Shown: one piece after another, positions 9,223 to 17,673 of the stretch | Numbering within the stretch: the first letter of the stretch is position 1 | How the letters are laid out: each line of letters starts with the position of its first letter | From: Nonomuraea sp. SYSU D8015 | Lineage (GTDB): Bacteria > Actinomycetota > Actinomycetes > Streptosporangiales > Streptosporangiaceae | DNA length: 64,000 nt | Direction: 5' to 3' | Assembly: GCF_008065375.1 (NCBI RefSeq) | Contig: NZ_VJYI01000004.1 | Location: 248,001-312,000, forward strand | Translations under genes and position numbers: made by a program | Notes under the pieces: model-generated | What the model was told of the DNA's origin: nothing | Seen by the model: only the letters and a program-made list of their open reading frames with translations | The model's database searches: none

Positions 9223-11049
9223 TCAGCCTTCGTCGCCGCCGCCGGCCAGCGTCTGGAGGACCTGCTCGCCGTATTTCGCCAGTTTGTTCTCCCCGACGCC
9301 GTTCACCGTGCTCAGCTCCGCGAGCGTCGACGGGGAGCGGGTGGCGATCTCGCGCAGCGTGGCGTCGTGGAAGATGACGTACGCCGGAACGCCCTGCTCC
9401 TTGGCGACGGAGGCCCGCCACGCCCGCAGGCGCTCGAAGACGGGGGCGGCCTCCGCGGGCAGCGCGGCGGCCTCGGGCCGCGACTTCGCCTGGGCCGCGA
9501 CCTTGGCGCGGGCCGGCCGCAGGGTGTCGCGGCGCAGCGGCACCTCGCGCTGGCCGCGCAGCACCGCCGCGCTCGCGTCCGTGAGCACCAGCGCCCCGTA
9601 GTCGGACTCCACCGCCAGCAACCCCTGCGCCAGCAGCTGCCGCACCACCCCGTGCCACTCCGCGTTGCCCAGATCGGCCCCCACCCCGAACACGGTCAGC
9701 GAGTCGTGCCCGTGCTGCAGCACCTTGGCGGTCTTCTTGCCGAGCAGGATGTCGACCACCTGCCCGACCCCGAACTTCTGCCGCCGCTCCCGGGCCAGCC
9801 GCAGCACGGTGGAGAGCACCTTCTGGGCCGCGACCGTGCCGTCCCACGACTCGGGCGGCGTCTGGCAGGTGTCGCAGTTGCCGCAGGGCTCGGACCCCTT
9901 CTGCCCGAAGTAGTCGAGCAGCATCACCCGGCGGCAGCCCACGGTCTCGCACAGCGCCAGCATGGCGTCGAGGTGGAGGACCTGGCGGCGGCGGTGCGCG
10001 TCGTCGCCCTCCATGGCCATGCGCCGGTGCTGCACCACGTCTTGCAGCCCGTAGGCCATCCAGGCGGTCGCCGGCAGCCCGTCGCGCCCGGCCCGCCCGG
10101 TCTCCTGGTAGTAGCCCTCCACCGACTTCGGCAGGTCGAGATGGGCGACGAAGCGCACGTCGGGCTTGTCGATGCCCATGCCGAACGCGATCGTGGCCAC
10201 CACGATCAGCCCGTCCTCCCGCAGGAAGCGGGCCTGGTGGGCGGCGCGGGTGCGGGCGTCGAGCCCCGCGTGGTACGGCACCGCCGCGATGCCGTTGTCC
10301 ACCAGGAACTCGGCGATCTTCTCGACCGAGGAGCGCGACAGGCAGTAGACGATGCCGGACTCGTCCGGATGCTCGGTGCGCAGGAACTCCAGCAGCTGCT
10401 TCTTCGGCTCGCTCTTGGGCGTGATGCGGTAGTGGATGTTGGGCCGGTCGAAGCCGGCGACGAAGTGGCGGGCCTGATCGAGGCCGAGCCTGGAGGAGAT
10501 CTCCTCGTGGGTGGCCGGGGTGGCGGTCGCGGTCAGCGCGATGCGCGGCACCTCCGGCCAGCGCTCGCGCAGCTCGGAGAGCGCGAGGTAGTCGGGCCGG
10601 AAGTCGTGGCCCCACTGCGCCACGCAGTGCGCCTCGTCGATGGCGAACACCGAGATGTCACCCTTGGCCAGCAGCCGCATCGTGGCCTCCACGCGCAGCC
10701 GCTCGGGCGCGAGGTAGAGCAGGTCGAGCTCGCCGGCCAGGAACTCCGCCTCCACCAGCTGGCGCTCGTCGAAGCCCTGCGTCGAGTTGAGGAACCCCGC
10801 CCGCACGCCGAGCGCCCGCAGCGCGTCGACCTGGTCCTGCATCAACGCGATGAGGGGCGAGACGACCACCCCCACGCCTGGGCGCACCAGGGCGGGGATC
10901 TGGTAGCAGAGCGATTTGCCGCCGCCGGTGGGCATGAGGACGAGCGCGTCGCCGCCGGCCACGACATGATCGATGATCTCCTGCTGACCCGCCCGGAACG
11001 AGTCGTAGCCGAACACGCGGTGCAGAACCTCGGTGGGGGTGGTATCCAT
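9223..11049 (-). CDS. recQ: ATP-dependent DNA helicase RecQ
   Basis: A 608-residue 3'-5' superfamily 2 helicase for recombination repair. The first 340 residues hold the helicase core: motif 0 (FRAGQQEIIDHV), Walker A (MPTGGGKSLCYQ), DEAH box (FAIDEAHCVAQWGHDFRPDY), TATATP motif III and the motif VI region (QETGRAGRDG). A four-cysteine zinc-binding domain follows (CRRVMLLDYFGQKGSEPCGNCDTC), then the RQC winged helix, and a C-terminal HRDC domain (RLRAWRASVAKEQGVPAYVIFHDATL). Length and order match a complete bacterial RecQ. The small ORF just downstream may be co-transcribed. Confidence 0.96.
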   Translation of the reverse strand: MDTTPTEVLHRVFGYDSFRAGQQEIIDHVVAGGDALVLMPTGGGKSLCYQIPALVRPGVGVVVSPLIALMQDQVDALRALGVRAGFLNSTQGFDERQLVEAEFLAGELDLLYLAPERLRVEATMRLLAKGDISVFAIDEAHCVAQWGHDFRPDYLALSELRERWPEVPRIALTATATPATHEEISSRLGLDQARHFVAGFDRPNIHYRITPKSEPKKQLLEFLRTEHPDESGIVYCLSRSSVEKIAEFLVDNGIAAVPYHAGLDARTRAAHQARFLREDGLIVVATIAFGMGIDKPDVRFVAHLDLPKSVEGYYQETGRAGRDGLPATAWMAYGLQDVVQHRRMAMEGDDAHRRRQVLHLDAMLALCETVGCRRVMLLDYFGQKGSEPCGNCDTCQTPPESWDGTVAAQKVLSTVLRLARERRQKFGVGQVVDILLGKKTAKVLQHGHDSLTVFGVGADLGNAEWHGVVRQLLAQGLLAVESDYGALVLTDASAAVLRGQREVPLRRDTLRPARAKVAAQAKSRPEAAALPAEAAPVFERLRAWRASVAKEQGVPAYVIFHDATLREIATRSPSTLAELSTVNGVGENKLAKYGEQVLQTLAGGGDEG

Positions 11050-11236
11050 GCGGCTACCTTACGTGTTCGCGAGCGAGCGGATTGTAAGTTCGCGGAGGGC
11101 GATCGAGGCCCGGCGGGCGTCCCGACGGACTCCTCAACCTACCTTCGGCAGACCGCCGGACGCGACCTGTCCGCCCGAGGCGCACGCGGCACGCGGCCCG
11201 GCGATCATCGTGACAGGAGGACTGCGACTCGGCTGA

Positions 11237-11995
11237 TCACTTGGCCTCGGGGTCGAGTCCGAGCACCGTGCGGCCGCCGTCCACGGGCACCGTGGCGCCG
11301 TTGACGAACGCGGCGTCGTCCGACAGCAGGTAGGCCACGACGGCGGCCACCTCGGCGGGTGTGGCCACGCGCCCCAGGGGGTGGAGCGCGGCCAACTGCT
11401 CCTCGACGGCCGCCGCCTCCTCCGGGGTGCGGGAAGCCAGGAATGACTCGTAGCGCTCGGTGGCCACCGTGCCCGGGGCGACGGCGTTGACCCGGATGCC
11501 GCGCCTGCCGTACTCGACGGCCAGCGCCCTGGTCAGCCCCTCGGTGCCGGCTTTCGCCGTCGCGTACGGCAGGCTGCCCGGCACCGCCCGGGTGGCCTGG
11601 TGGGAGGTGACGTTCACGATGGCGCCGGGGGTGCCGGCGGCGAGGAAGCAGCGCACGGCCGTGGCGCAGCCGACGACCGCCAGGTCCAGGTTGGCCGCGA
11701 TCAGCCCTCTGACCTCGCCGATCGGGGAGGAGTGCACGGAGGCGTCACGGAAGACGGCGGCGTTGTTGACCCACCCTTTCAAGGCGCCCGACTCCTGGGC
11801 CAGGTCCGCGGCCCAGGCGGCGACCTCCTCGTCGGCCGCGTCGCCGATCACGGGCACCACCCGGCCGCCGGCCCAGGCGAGGGCGTCGGCGTCGCGTTCG
11901 ATGGCGACCACGGTGTTCTTCTCGCCGAGGAGCCGCTCGACGACGGCCTTTCCAATGCCGCGCCCGCCGCCGGTTACCACGTACGAAAGACTCAT
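11237..11995 (-). CDS. SDR-family NAD(P)-dependent oxidoreductase
   Basis: A 252-residue classical short-chain dehydrogenase. It has the cofactor glycine motif TGGGRGIGKAV near residue 7, the NNAAV motif near residue 90, catalytic Tyr and Lys in YATAKAGTEGL near residue 155, and the PGTVATERY region. The C-terminus (DDAAFVNGATVPVDGGRTVLG) is the typical tetramerisation end. The substrate is unknown. It is divergent from the MFS exporter, with only 64 bp between them, so the pair may share a promoter region. Confidence 0.92.
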   Translation of the reverse strand: MSLSYVVTGGGRGIGKAVVERLLGEKNTVVAIERDADALAWAGGRVVPVIGDAADEEVAAWAADLAQESGALKGWVNNAAVFRDASVHSSPIGEVRGLIAANLDLAVVGCATAVRCFLAAGTPGAIVNVTSHQATRAVPGSLPYATAKAGTEGLTRALAVEYGRRGIRVNAVAPGTVATERYESFLASRTPEEAAAVEEQLAALHPLGRVATPAEVAAVVAYLLSDDAAFVNGATVPVDGGRTVLGLDPEAK

Positions 11996-12059
11996 GTCTC
12001 GACGCTACTGGCGGCGACGTGACGCTTATCACCGTATTTCCGGTTGATGAACGGGAACG

Positions 12060-13241
12060 ATGGGTGACGTGATCGCCGCATCCGGCCCTAAGGCGCCCGC
12101 GTGCATGATCGGCGCACTCGCGATCACCCAGACCGCCGGATATGGCGTGCTTTATTACGCGTTCTCGGTGTTCATTCCGCCGATGTCCCGTGACCTGAAC
12201 GCCGGGGTCGCGCAGCTCACCGGGGCGATCACCCTGGCCGTCCTCCTGTCGGGGGTCGTGGCGCCGGTCGTCGGGCGCTGGCTGGACCGGCACGGCGCGC
12301 GCGGGCTGATGACGGTGGGCTCCGCGCTGGGCGCGGGCGCCGTGCTGGCGTGGTCGCAGGTGCAGACCGTGGCGCAGCTCTACCTCGTGTGCGTGGTGCT
12401 GGGCGTGGCGTCGGCGATGGTGCTGTACGAGGCGGCCTTCGCGGTGATCGTGGCCTGGTTCGACGCGGCCCGGCGGGCGCGGGCGCTGCTGGCGGTGACC
12501 GTCGTCGCCGGGTTCGCCTCCAGCATCTTCCTGCCGCTGACCGGTTTCCTCGTCGACCGGTACGGCTGGCGGCAGGCGCTGGTCGTCCTGGCCGCCGGGT
12601 ACGCGCTCACCGCCGTGCCCCTCCACGGGCTGGCCGTGCGGAGCAGGAGGGCGCCCGCCCACGTGGACCGGGGCGAGATCGTCGGGGCGGCACTGCGCGA
12701 GCGGCCCTTCTGGCTGCTGGCGGCCGGGTTCCTGACCCATACCGGCGCGGTGGCGGTCATGGGGGTGCTCCTGGTGACGTACCTGATCACGCTCGGGCAC
12801 CCGCCCGTGTTCGCCGCGACCGTGGCCGGGCTGCTCGGGGTGCTCTCGGTGACGGGGCGGCTGGTCGCGACGGGGCTGCAGACGCGCTGGCGGGTGGCGC
12901 TGATCACGGCCGTGATGTTCGCGCTCCAGGGGCTGGCGGCGGTGCTGCTGCCGCTGGTCGGGCGGAGCGCGGGCGGGGCCGTGGCGGCGGTGGTGCTGTT
13001 CGGGCTGGGGTTCGGGGTGGCGACGATCGCCCGGCCCGCGTTGATCGCCGACCGGTACGGCACCGCCGCGTACGCGTCGCTCAGCGGGGCCCTGTCGCTG
13101 CCGATCACCGTGGCCAAGGCGGTCGCGCCGCTGGTGGCGGCCGGGATCGCGCAGGTCGCCGGGTATCCGGCGGTCATGGGGCTGGTGGCGGCGGCCTGTG
13201 CGCTGGGAGCCCTCTCCTTGGTCGCCTACGACAGGGAATGA
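12060..13241 (+). CDS. MFS transporter
   Basis: A 393-residue integral membrane transporter with 12 predicted helices. The loop motif GRWLDRHGARGLMTVG after helix 2 is the family's conserved motif A region, and GRLVATGLQTRWR in the second half mirrors it. The overall pattern fits the oxalate/formate antiporter-like or YbfB/CynX-like branches of MFS proteins, but the substrate is unassigned. The stop codon TGA forms the first three bases of the Zur-like box that precedes rpmE2. Confidence 0.9.
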   Translation: MGDVIAASGPKAPACMIGALAITQTAGYGVLYYAFSVFIPPMSRDLNAGVAQLTGAITLAVLLSGVVAPVVGRWLDRHGARGLMTVGSALGAGAVLAWSQVQTVAQLYLVCVVLGVASAMVLYEAAFAVIVAWFDAARRARALLAVTVVAGFASSIFLPLTGFLVDRYGWRQALVVLAAGYALTAVPLHGLAVRSRRAPAHVDRGEIVGAALRERPFWLLAAGFLTHTGAVAVMGVLLVTYLITLGHPPVFAATVAGLLGVLSVTGRLVATGLQTRWRVALITAVMFALQGLAAVLLPLVGRSAGGAVAAVVLFGLGFGVATIARPALIADRYGTAAYASLSGALSLPITVAKAVAPLVAAGIAQVAGYPAVMGLVAAACALGALSLVAYDRE

Positions 13242-13253
13242 AAACCGTTGTCG
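13239..13253 (+). promoter_or_regulatory. Zur-like operator upstream of rpmE2
   Basis: An imperfect 7-1-7 palindrome, TGAAAACcGTTGTCG, with five of seven positions paired. It matches the general shape of actinobacterial Zur boxes (TGAAAA-n-TTTTCA type) and lies 16 bases before the start of the zinc-free L31 gene. Zur repression of such paralogues is established in Streptomyces and mycobacteria. Its use here is inferred from position and sequence. Confidence 0.55.
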
Positions 13254-13269
13254 CCATGTTGAGCGGGGC

Positions 13270-13536
13270 ATGAAGAAGAACCTGCACCCCGCGTACGGCC
13301 CGGTGGTCTTCCGCGACCCGAGCGTCGGCTTCGCCTTCCTCACCCGCTCGACGCTGACCAGCGACAAGACGATCGAGTGGGAGGACGGCAAGACGTACCC
13401 GGTCGTCGACGTGGACGTGTCGTCCGCCAGCCACCCCTTCTACACCGGCCGCGGCCGCATCCTCGACACCGCCGGACGCGTCGAGCGCTTCAAGCAGAGA
13501 TACGGCGAGCCGCGTTCAGCGGCTCACCGTGGATAG
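13270..13536 (+). CDS. rpmE2: Zinc-independent (C-minus) ribosomal protein L31, type B
   Basis: An 88-residue paralogue of ribosomal protein L31 of type B (MKKNLHPAYGPVVFRDPSVGFAFLTRSTLTSDKTIEWEDGKTYPVVDVDVSSASHPFYTG). It has no cysteine at all, so it lacks the zinc ribbon of the ordinary L31. In actinobacteria these copies replace the zinc protein on the 50S subunit during zinc starvation and release stored zinc. The ATG at the MKKNLHP start is the family start, and the open frame upstream of it is not homologous. A Zur-like box precedes the gene. Confidence 0.93.
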   Translation: MKKNLHPAYGPVVFRDPSVGFAFLTRSTLTSDKTIEWEDGKTYPVVDVDVSSASHPFYTGRGRILDTAGRVERFKQRYGEPRSAAHRG

Positions 13537-13566
13537 CGGGCCCGCATCTACGGAAAGATGTGACGC

Positions 13567-14514
13567 GTGCTCGACTCGCCCCTGTCCGCCCGCCTGGAGG
13601 CGTCCCACCGGATCCTCGTGGCCGGCGCGGGCGGGGGCTTCGACGTCTACGCCGGATTACCGCTGGCCCTCGCGCTGCGCGAGCAGGGCAAGGAGGTCCA
13701 TCTGGCGAACCTGTCGTTCAGCCGCCTCGACGCCCTCGACCTGGACGTCTGGCTGGCAGAAGACGTCGCCGCCGTCGGCCCGGACACCTGCTCCCGCGAC
13801 TGGTATCTCCCCGAGCGCGCCCTCGCCCGCTGGCTCCACGGGCAGGGCATGCCCGCGACCGTGTACGCGTTCCCCAAGGCCGGCGTCCAGCCCCTCCGCG
13901 CCGCGTACGCCAGGCTGGCCGAGCACCTCGGCCTCGACGCGATCGTCCTGGTGGACGGCGGCACCGACATCCTCATGCGCGGCGACGAGTCGGGCCTGGG
14001 CACGCCGGTCGAGGACATGGCCAGCCTCGCCGCCGTCCACGGCCTCGACCTGCCGCAGAAGATCGTCGCCTGCCTCGGCTTCGGCGTGGACGCCTATCAC
14101 GGCGTCAACCACGCGCAGGTCCTCGAAAACCTCGCGGCGCTGGAGCGTGAGGGCGCTTACCTGGGCGCGTTCTCGTTGTCCAGGGCCACGAAGCCGGGCG
14201 CCCTCTACTTGGACGCGGTCGCCCACGCCCAGGCCGAGATGCCCGGCCACCTCAGCATCGTGAACGGCTCGATCGCCGCCGCAATCCGCGGCGAGTTCGG
14301 CGACGTGCGCTTCACCGAGCGCACGCGCGGCAGCGAGCTGTTCATCAATCCGCTCATGGCCATCTATTTCGCCGTCGACCTCGACGGGCTGGCCCGGCGC
14401 TCCCTCTATCTCGACCGCATCGAGGACACCGTCCTGGCGCGGCAGATCGCCGCCGTCGTCGAGGCGTTCCGCGACGAGGTCACACCCCGCCCGCCCAAGG
14501 CGTTCCCGCACTAG
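13567..14514 (+). CDS. DUF1152 domain protein
   Basis: A 315-residue protein that reads along its whole length as the DUF1152 family (ILVAGAGGGFDVYAGLPLALALREQGKEVHLANLSF, DAIVLVDGGTDILMRGDESGLGTPVEDM, CLGFGVDAYHGVNH). The glycine-rich start and the Asp-rich GGTD motif suggest a nucleotide-binding Rossmann-like fold, but no activity is established for the family. A GTG start is used. It has no clear functional partner among its neighbours. Confidence 0.88.
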   Translation: MLDSPLSARLEASHRILVAGAGGGFDVYAGLPLALALREQGKEVHLANLSFSRLDALDLDVWLAEDVAAVGPDTCSRDWYLPERALARWLHGQGMPATVYAFPKAGVQPLRAAYARLAEHLGLDAIVLVDGGTDILMRGDESGLGTPVEDMASLAAVHGLDLPQKIVACLGFGVDAYHGVNHAQVLENLAALEREGAYLGAFSLSRATKPGALYLDAVAHAQAEMPGHLSIVNGSIAAAIRGEFGDVRFTERTRGSELFINPLMAIYFAVDLDGLARRSLYLDRIEDTVLARQIAAVVEAFRDEVTPRPPKAFPH

Positions 14515-14692
14515 AGGCCCATGGTGCCGGGGAGCGCGGTGGCGGGGTCGCCGCCGGCCCGCACCGGCTGGCTCAACCGCCATCCTGAGCACGTCGAACA
14601 GGCACGGGAACAGCGCCTTGCCGTCGGCATGCTGCCGCCACCCCTGGGTAAATGGCTTCCACCGGCGTGAGAGCAGCAGCAGTGGTGGTGTG

Positions 14693-14932
14693 ATGAGTCT
14701 CTCTGGAAGGGAACGCCGCATCCTTGCTCAGATCGAGCAGGCCCTCGAGCGAGAGGATCCCGAGCTGGCCAAGCGTGTGGCGGCGATCAACAGAATCGAG
14801 GCAGGGGGAGACTTCTTCCCGCAGGCGTACGGCGACCGCCTCCGCGTGTGGGCGCTGACCCACGTATGGGTGATCTTCGCGGTCGGCGCCGTGGTGATCC
14901 TGCTACTGCTGCTCGCCGTGCTGACCACCTGA
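14693..14932 (+). CDS. DUF3040 small membrane protein
   Basis: A 79-residue protein with the DUF3040 opening (MSLSGRERRILAQIEQALEREDPELAKRV), an amphipathic helix, followed by one clear transmembrane helix (WVIFAVGAVVILLLLLAVL). The family is common in actinomycetes and its function is unknown. The 3' end overlaps the convergent small membrane protein gene by 30 bp. No strong ribosome binding site is visible. The ATG is chosen by family alignment. Confidence 0.8.
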   Translation: MSLSGRERRILAQIEQALEREDPELAKRVAAINRIEAGGDFFPQAYGDRLRVWALTHVWVIFAVGAVVILLLLLAVLTT

Positions 14933-15160
14933 GCGGCGGTGCCGCAGCACCACCAGGTCGACGGCCGCGATGATGGCCACCGCGGCCGCGATCGCGGCCT
15001 CCCAGCGCCAGACCTCCTCACCCGTGCTCATGGCGCGCGTCACGAAGAACACCGCCGCGACGACGCCGACCACCAGCGCCACGATGGACAGGATCCGCCG
15101 GGCACGCAACGGGCTGCGCGCGGTCAGTGGCTCCGTGCCCGCGCGGTTACGCAGCCACAT
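14903..15160 (-). CDS. Small two-helix membrane protein (DUF6343-like)
   Basis: An 85-residue protein with a basic N-terminus carrying the segment GTEPLTARSPLRAR, recalled from DUF6343 proteins. Two hydrophobic helices follow (ILSIVALVVGVVAAVFFV and WEAAIAAAVAIIAAVDLVVL), then a short charged tail. It is probably a small inner-membrane protein without known role. The family assignment comes from memory of the TARSPLR motif and is not certain. The gene is convergent with the DUF3040 gene. Confidence 0.6.
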   Translation of the reverse strand: MWLRNRAGTEPLTARSPLRARRILSIVALVVGVVAAVFFVTRAMSTGEEVWRWEAAIAAAVAIIAAVDLVVLRHRRSGGQHGEQQ

Positions 15161-15173
15161 CCTCGATCTCCTC

Positions 15174-15878
15174 TCACGCCAGACACCTCAAGGCCGAGGC
15201 GACACGCGGGTCGAGCCCGTGGGAGGCGGGCAGCCGCCCCACCGTGGCCTCCACGAAGTCCGCGTACGACATCGACGCGGTGGTGCCGTTCACCGCCACC
15301 CAGATGTACTCGGCCGTCTGCTCGACCTGCACCTTGGCCTCCTGCTCCGCCAGCACGAACCGGCCCACCGCGACCCGCCACAGCGTCCTGTCGTCGGCCT
15401 CCTCGTCGGTCACGGGGACGCCCACGTCGTCGGCGTGGGTGGCGTACTCGGAGTCGTAGTGGAAGGCCTGCCGCCCGTTGGGGTACGGCCCGGCCATCGT
15501 GTCGAGCAGGGCGTCGGGGCCGAGGTCGCGCATGCGCCGGCGCGTCTCGCCGTTCTCGGCCCGCCACTCCTCCAGGACCTCCTCGACGGGCAGGCCCCGG
15601 CGCTGCCGTACGCACCACTCGTTGAACTCGTTGAACCCGGCCACGCCCTCGACGGTCAGCCGGGTCATCAGCTCCTGCACGGTCCCGTTCAGGCAGGCGT
15701 GGTTGTACATCTCCTCGCCCGCCAGGTGCGCCAGCACGTCGCGGACCGACCAGCCGGCACAGCGGGAGGGCCGCTGCCAGGCGCTCTCGTCGAGGCCGCT
15801 GAAGAAGCGGTCGAGCCTGGCCGCCTCGGCGTCGAAAATGTCGAACGGATCGAAGTCTCGGAGCAGGTCCTCAGCCAT
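15174..15878 (-). CDS. Maleylpyruvate isomerase-like (DinB/MDMPI N-terminal) protein
   Basis: A 234-residue protein of the mycothiol-dependent maleylpyruvate isomerase superfamily. It has the N-terminal four-helix signature (LDESAWQRPSRCAGWSVRDVLAHLAGEEMYN) and the later histidine segment FHYDSEYATHADDVGVP, which supplies candidate metal ligands. The start ATG was chosen at MAEDLLRDFDPF because the upstream frame is antisense to the next gene. Its substrate is unknown. It follows the DUF4344 gene by 17 bp and may be in its operon. Confidence 0.82.
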   Translation of the reverse strand: MAEDLLRDFDPFDIFDAEAARLDRFFSGLDESAWQRPSRCAGWSVRDVLAHLAGEEMYNHACLNGTVQELMTRLTVEGVAGFNEFNEWCVRQRRGLPVEEVLEEWRAENGETRRRMRDLGPDALLDTMAGPYPNGRQAFHYDSEYATHADDVGVPVTDEEADDRTLWRVAVGRFVLAEQEAKVQVEQTAEYIWVAVNGTTASMSYADFVEATVGRLPASHGLDPRVASALRCLA

Positions 15879-15895
15879 ACTTCCGCTGCTACCCC

Positions 15896-16600
15896 CTACG
15901 CCCCGGCTTTCACGGTCATGCCACCGATGGCTGATTTGGCCCGGTTGTACTCGTCGGCGCAGGTCGGGGCCCGTTCGGCGGGAACCCAGCCGCCCTTGGC
16001 GATGGGGGCGTGCTTGGCCGGGTCGGCGCCGTAGAGCAGGCAGGCGAACGTGGCCGACTCCTCGGGCCCGGAGAGGTGGTCGACGCCGGCGTGCCCGGCG
16101 AGCAGATGGCGGGCCTCGGCGGCGCGGATCACCCGCTTGGGCGCGTCGGCCACGAGCGTCAGCGCGGCGAACCGGTCGGCCTGCCCTTCGTCGTCGGGAA
16201 GGCCGTTCATGGCGCCCAGGGCGTGGCCGAGCTGGTGGTGGAAGAGCACGGTGAGCGCGGCGTCGACGCGGTGGGCCGCGGTGCGGGCGTCGGCCTCCTC
16301 GGTCTGGGCGATCCCGGTCAGCGTGCGGCGCACTTTGTCCACCAGGGAGTAGCAGATCGCGATCCGGCGCTCCTCGCCGTCCCACGTGGCCCGCGGCTCG
16401 TCGCAGTCGCGGGCGACGACCTCGACCGGCTTGGGCAGTTTGATCTTCGTCTTCAGCGCGCCGCTGTCCGCCAGCAGCTTCCTGGCCTGCTCGGCGCGGG
16501 GCGAGCCGGCGGGCTCGTACCGCACGGTGAGGTCCGGTGAAGGGGCCGCCCCCAGCGTGCTCGTCATGCTCAGGACGAGGGCGATGAGGGGATGCGGCAT
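15896..16600 (-). CDS. DUF4344-like secreted pseudo-metallopeptidase
   Basis: A 234-residue exported protein with a short signal sequence (MPHPLIALVLSMTSTLGAAP). The body resembles DUF4344 putative metallopeptidases: an RDCDEPRATWDGEERRIAICYSLVD segment, then the helix that normally carries HExxH, then a downstream DDEGQADRFAAL segment that would supply a third ligand. Here the helix reads FHHQLGHAL, so the catalytic glutamate position (residue 123) is Gln, encoded by CAG. If the alignment is right, zinc could still bind but peptidase activity should be lost. An AAGGAG ribosome binding site supports the start. Confidence 0.75.
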   Translation of the reverse strand: MPHPLIALVLSMTSTLGAAPSPDLTVRYEPAGSPRAEQARKLLADSGALKTKIKLPKPVEVVARDCDEPRATWDGEERRIAICYSLVDKVRRTLTGIAQTEEADARTAAHRVDAALTVLFHHQLGHALGAMNGLPDDEGQADRFAALTLVADAPKRVIRAAEARHLLAGHAGVDHLSGPEESATFACLLYGADPAKHAPIAKGGWVPAERAPTCADEYNRAKSAIGGMTVKAGA

Positions 16601-16699
16601 GCGGGGGCTCCTTCCAGGTCGATCACGACAATGGGGCTGACCATGCGCCGTTCGGGTGATCGATAAACCTGGAAGCAGACAGAAGGTCCGGAAAAGCCG

Positions 16700-16730
16700 G
16701 AGGCCCGGCCCCGCGAAGGGACCGGGCCTC
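16700..16730 (-). terminator. Rho-independent-type hairpin downstream of secreted protein gene
   Basis: A perfect 9-bp inverted repeat (GAGGCCCGG/CCGGGCCTC) with a 13-nt loop, just beyond the stop of the leftward secreted-protein gene. It is followed on the minus strand by CGGCTTTTCC, a short T-run. It is the most plausible terminator for that gene. Confidence 0.7.
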
Positions 16731-16741
16731 AGGGGTGTTGA

Positions 16742-17482
16742 TCAGCGACGCCACCAGGAGCCGTACACCCGGACGTAGTCCGAGCGGCTCGTGCTCCCCT
16801 CGAGCTCGTCGTCGCCGGCGTACACGGCGCGGAAGAAGCCGCTCTTGTACGCCTTGGTCTTGGCGTAGAACTTGCCGTGTCGGTCGGTCCAGTCGGAGGC
16901 GACCCACTTCCAGCCGCTGGAGCCGCTGGTGCGGACGTAGATGTTCACCTTCTCGCCGCGAACGGACGCCCAGCCGTCGCCATCATCGGCGAGGAGACGG
17001 CCGGAGAAGTAGATGTTCTTGCCCTTGCGGACCTTGTAGGGGTCGGCGCTGAAGCGCGAGATGCGCGTCTCCGCCTTGCCCTTCTCGATCTCGACGGTGA
17101 ACATCGCCTCGTCCTTGGCGAGTTCCTTGCCCTTGCCGTCGAAGGCCACGGCCGTGGCCTTCCACTTGCCGGCCGGGTCGTTCTCGTTGAACGAGATCGC
17201 CTTGCGCCAGGACTCGAGGTCCCTGACTTCCTTGGAACGCATGGTGCGGAAGCCGTTGTCCTCGGGCGCGACGCTGAGCTCGACCTTCTGGACGTCGGAG
17301 CTGGCGACGATGTCGAAGAACGCAGTGGTCTCCGCACCGGCCTTCACCACGACCGGATCGGGCGTGATGCTGCGGATCCTGAGCTGCGTGTCTGCCTTGG
17401 TGGCGGAGGCGGCCCCCGCCCCAGTCACCAGCATGGCCCCACCCACGAGGGCGGAGACTATACCTAGTGCGATCTTTCTCAT
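16742..17482 (-). CDS. Secreted protein with two Ig-like beta-sandwich repeats, function unknown
   Basis: A 246-residue exported protein. Residues 1-28 form a classical signal peptide (MRKIALGIVSALVGGAMLVTGAGAASA). The mature part seems to hold two beta-rich domains. The first (ITPDPVVVKAGAETTAFFDIVASSDVQKVELSV) and the second (FSADPYKVRKGKNIYFSGRLLADDGDGW) share the pattern DP-V-x-KG, suggesting an internal duplication. The end is rich in Trp, Tyr and Arg (WKWVASDWTDRHGKFYAKTKAYKSGFFRAVYAGDDELEGSTSRSDYVRV). No cysteines or catalytic motifs were found. A surface or binding role is inferred. Confidence 0.8.
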   Translation of the reverse strand: MRKIALGIVSALVGGAMLVTGAGAASATKADTQLRIRSITPDPVVVKAGAETTAFFDIVASSDVQKVELSVAPEDNGFRTMRSKEVRDLESWRKAISFNENDPAGKWKATAVAFDGKGKELAKDEAMFTVEIEKGKAETRISRFSADPYKVRKGKNIYFSGRLLADDGDGWASVRGEKVNIYVRTSGSSGWKWVASDWTDRHGKFYAKTKAYKSGFFRAVYAGDDELEGSTSRSDYVRVYGSWWRR

Positions 17483-17655
17483 GAGGGTGCTGATTCCTCT
17501 CCCCGTATCGCGTTGGAGCCGGCCCGGGGTGGCCGGACTCCCTCTACTACTTTGAGGCACGGAATGGGGAAAAGGTTGGCTAAAGTTACAGAAAATATTT
17601 GATCACGGCCTTAACCTGGGCTAATGCAGAAAAATCCCGTTTCGGTAGGACTTGA

Positions 17656-17669
17656 CCGACTACAGTCGG
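17656..17669 (+). promoter_or_regulatory. Inverted repeat just upstream of the PfkB kinase start
   Basis: A perfect 6-bp inverted repeat CCGACT-ac-AGTCGG that ends four bases before the ATG of the kinase gene, in an AT-richer promoter stretch. The position suits a repressor site or a translation-modulating stem. Which of these applies is not determinable from sequence. Confidence 0.4.
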
Positions 17670-17673
17670 CCTC

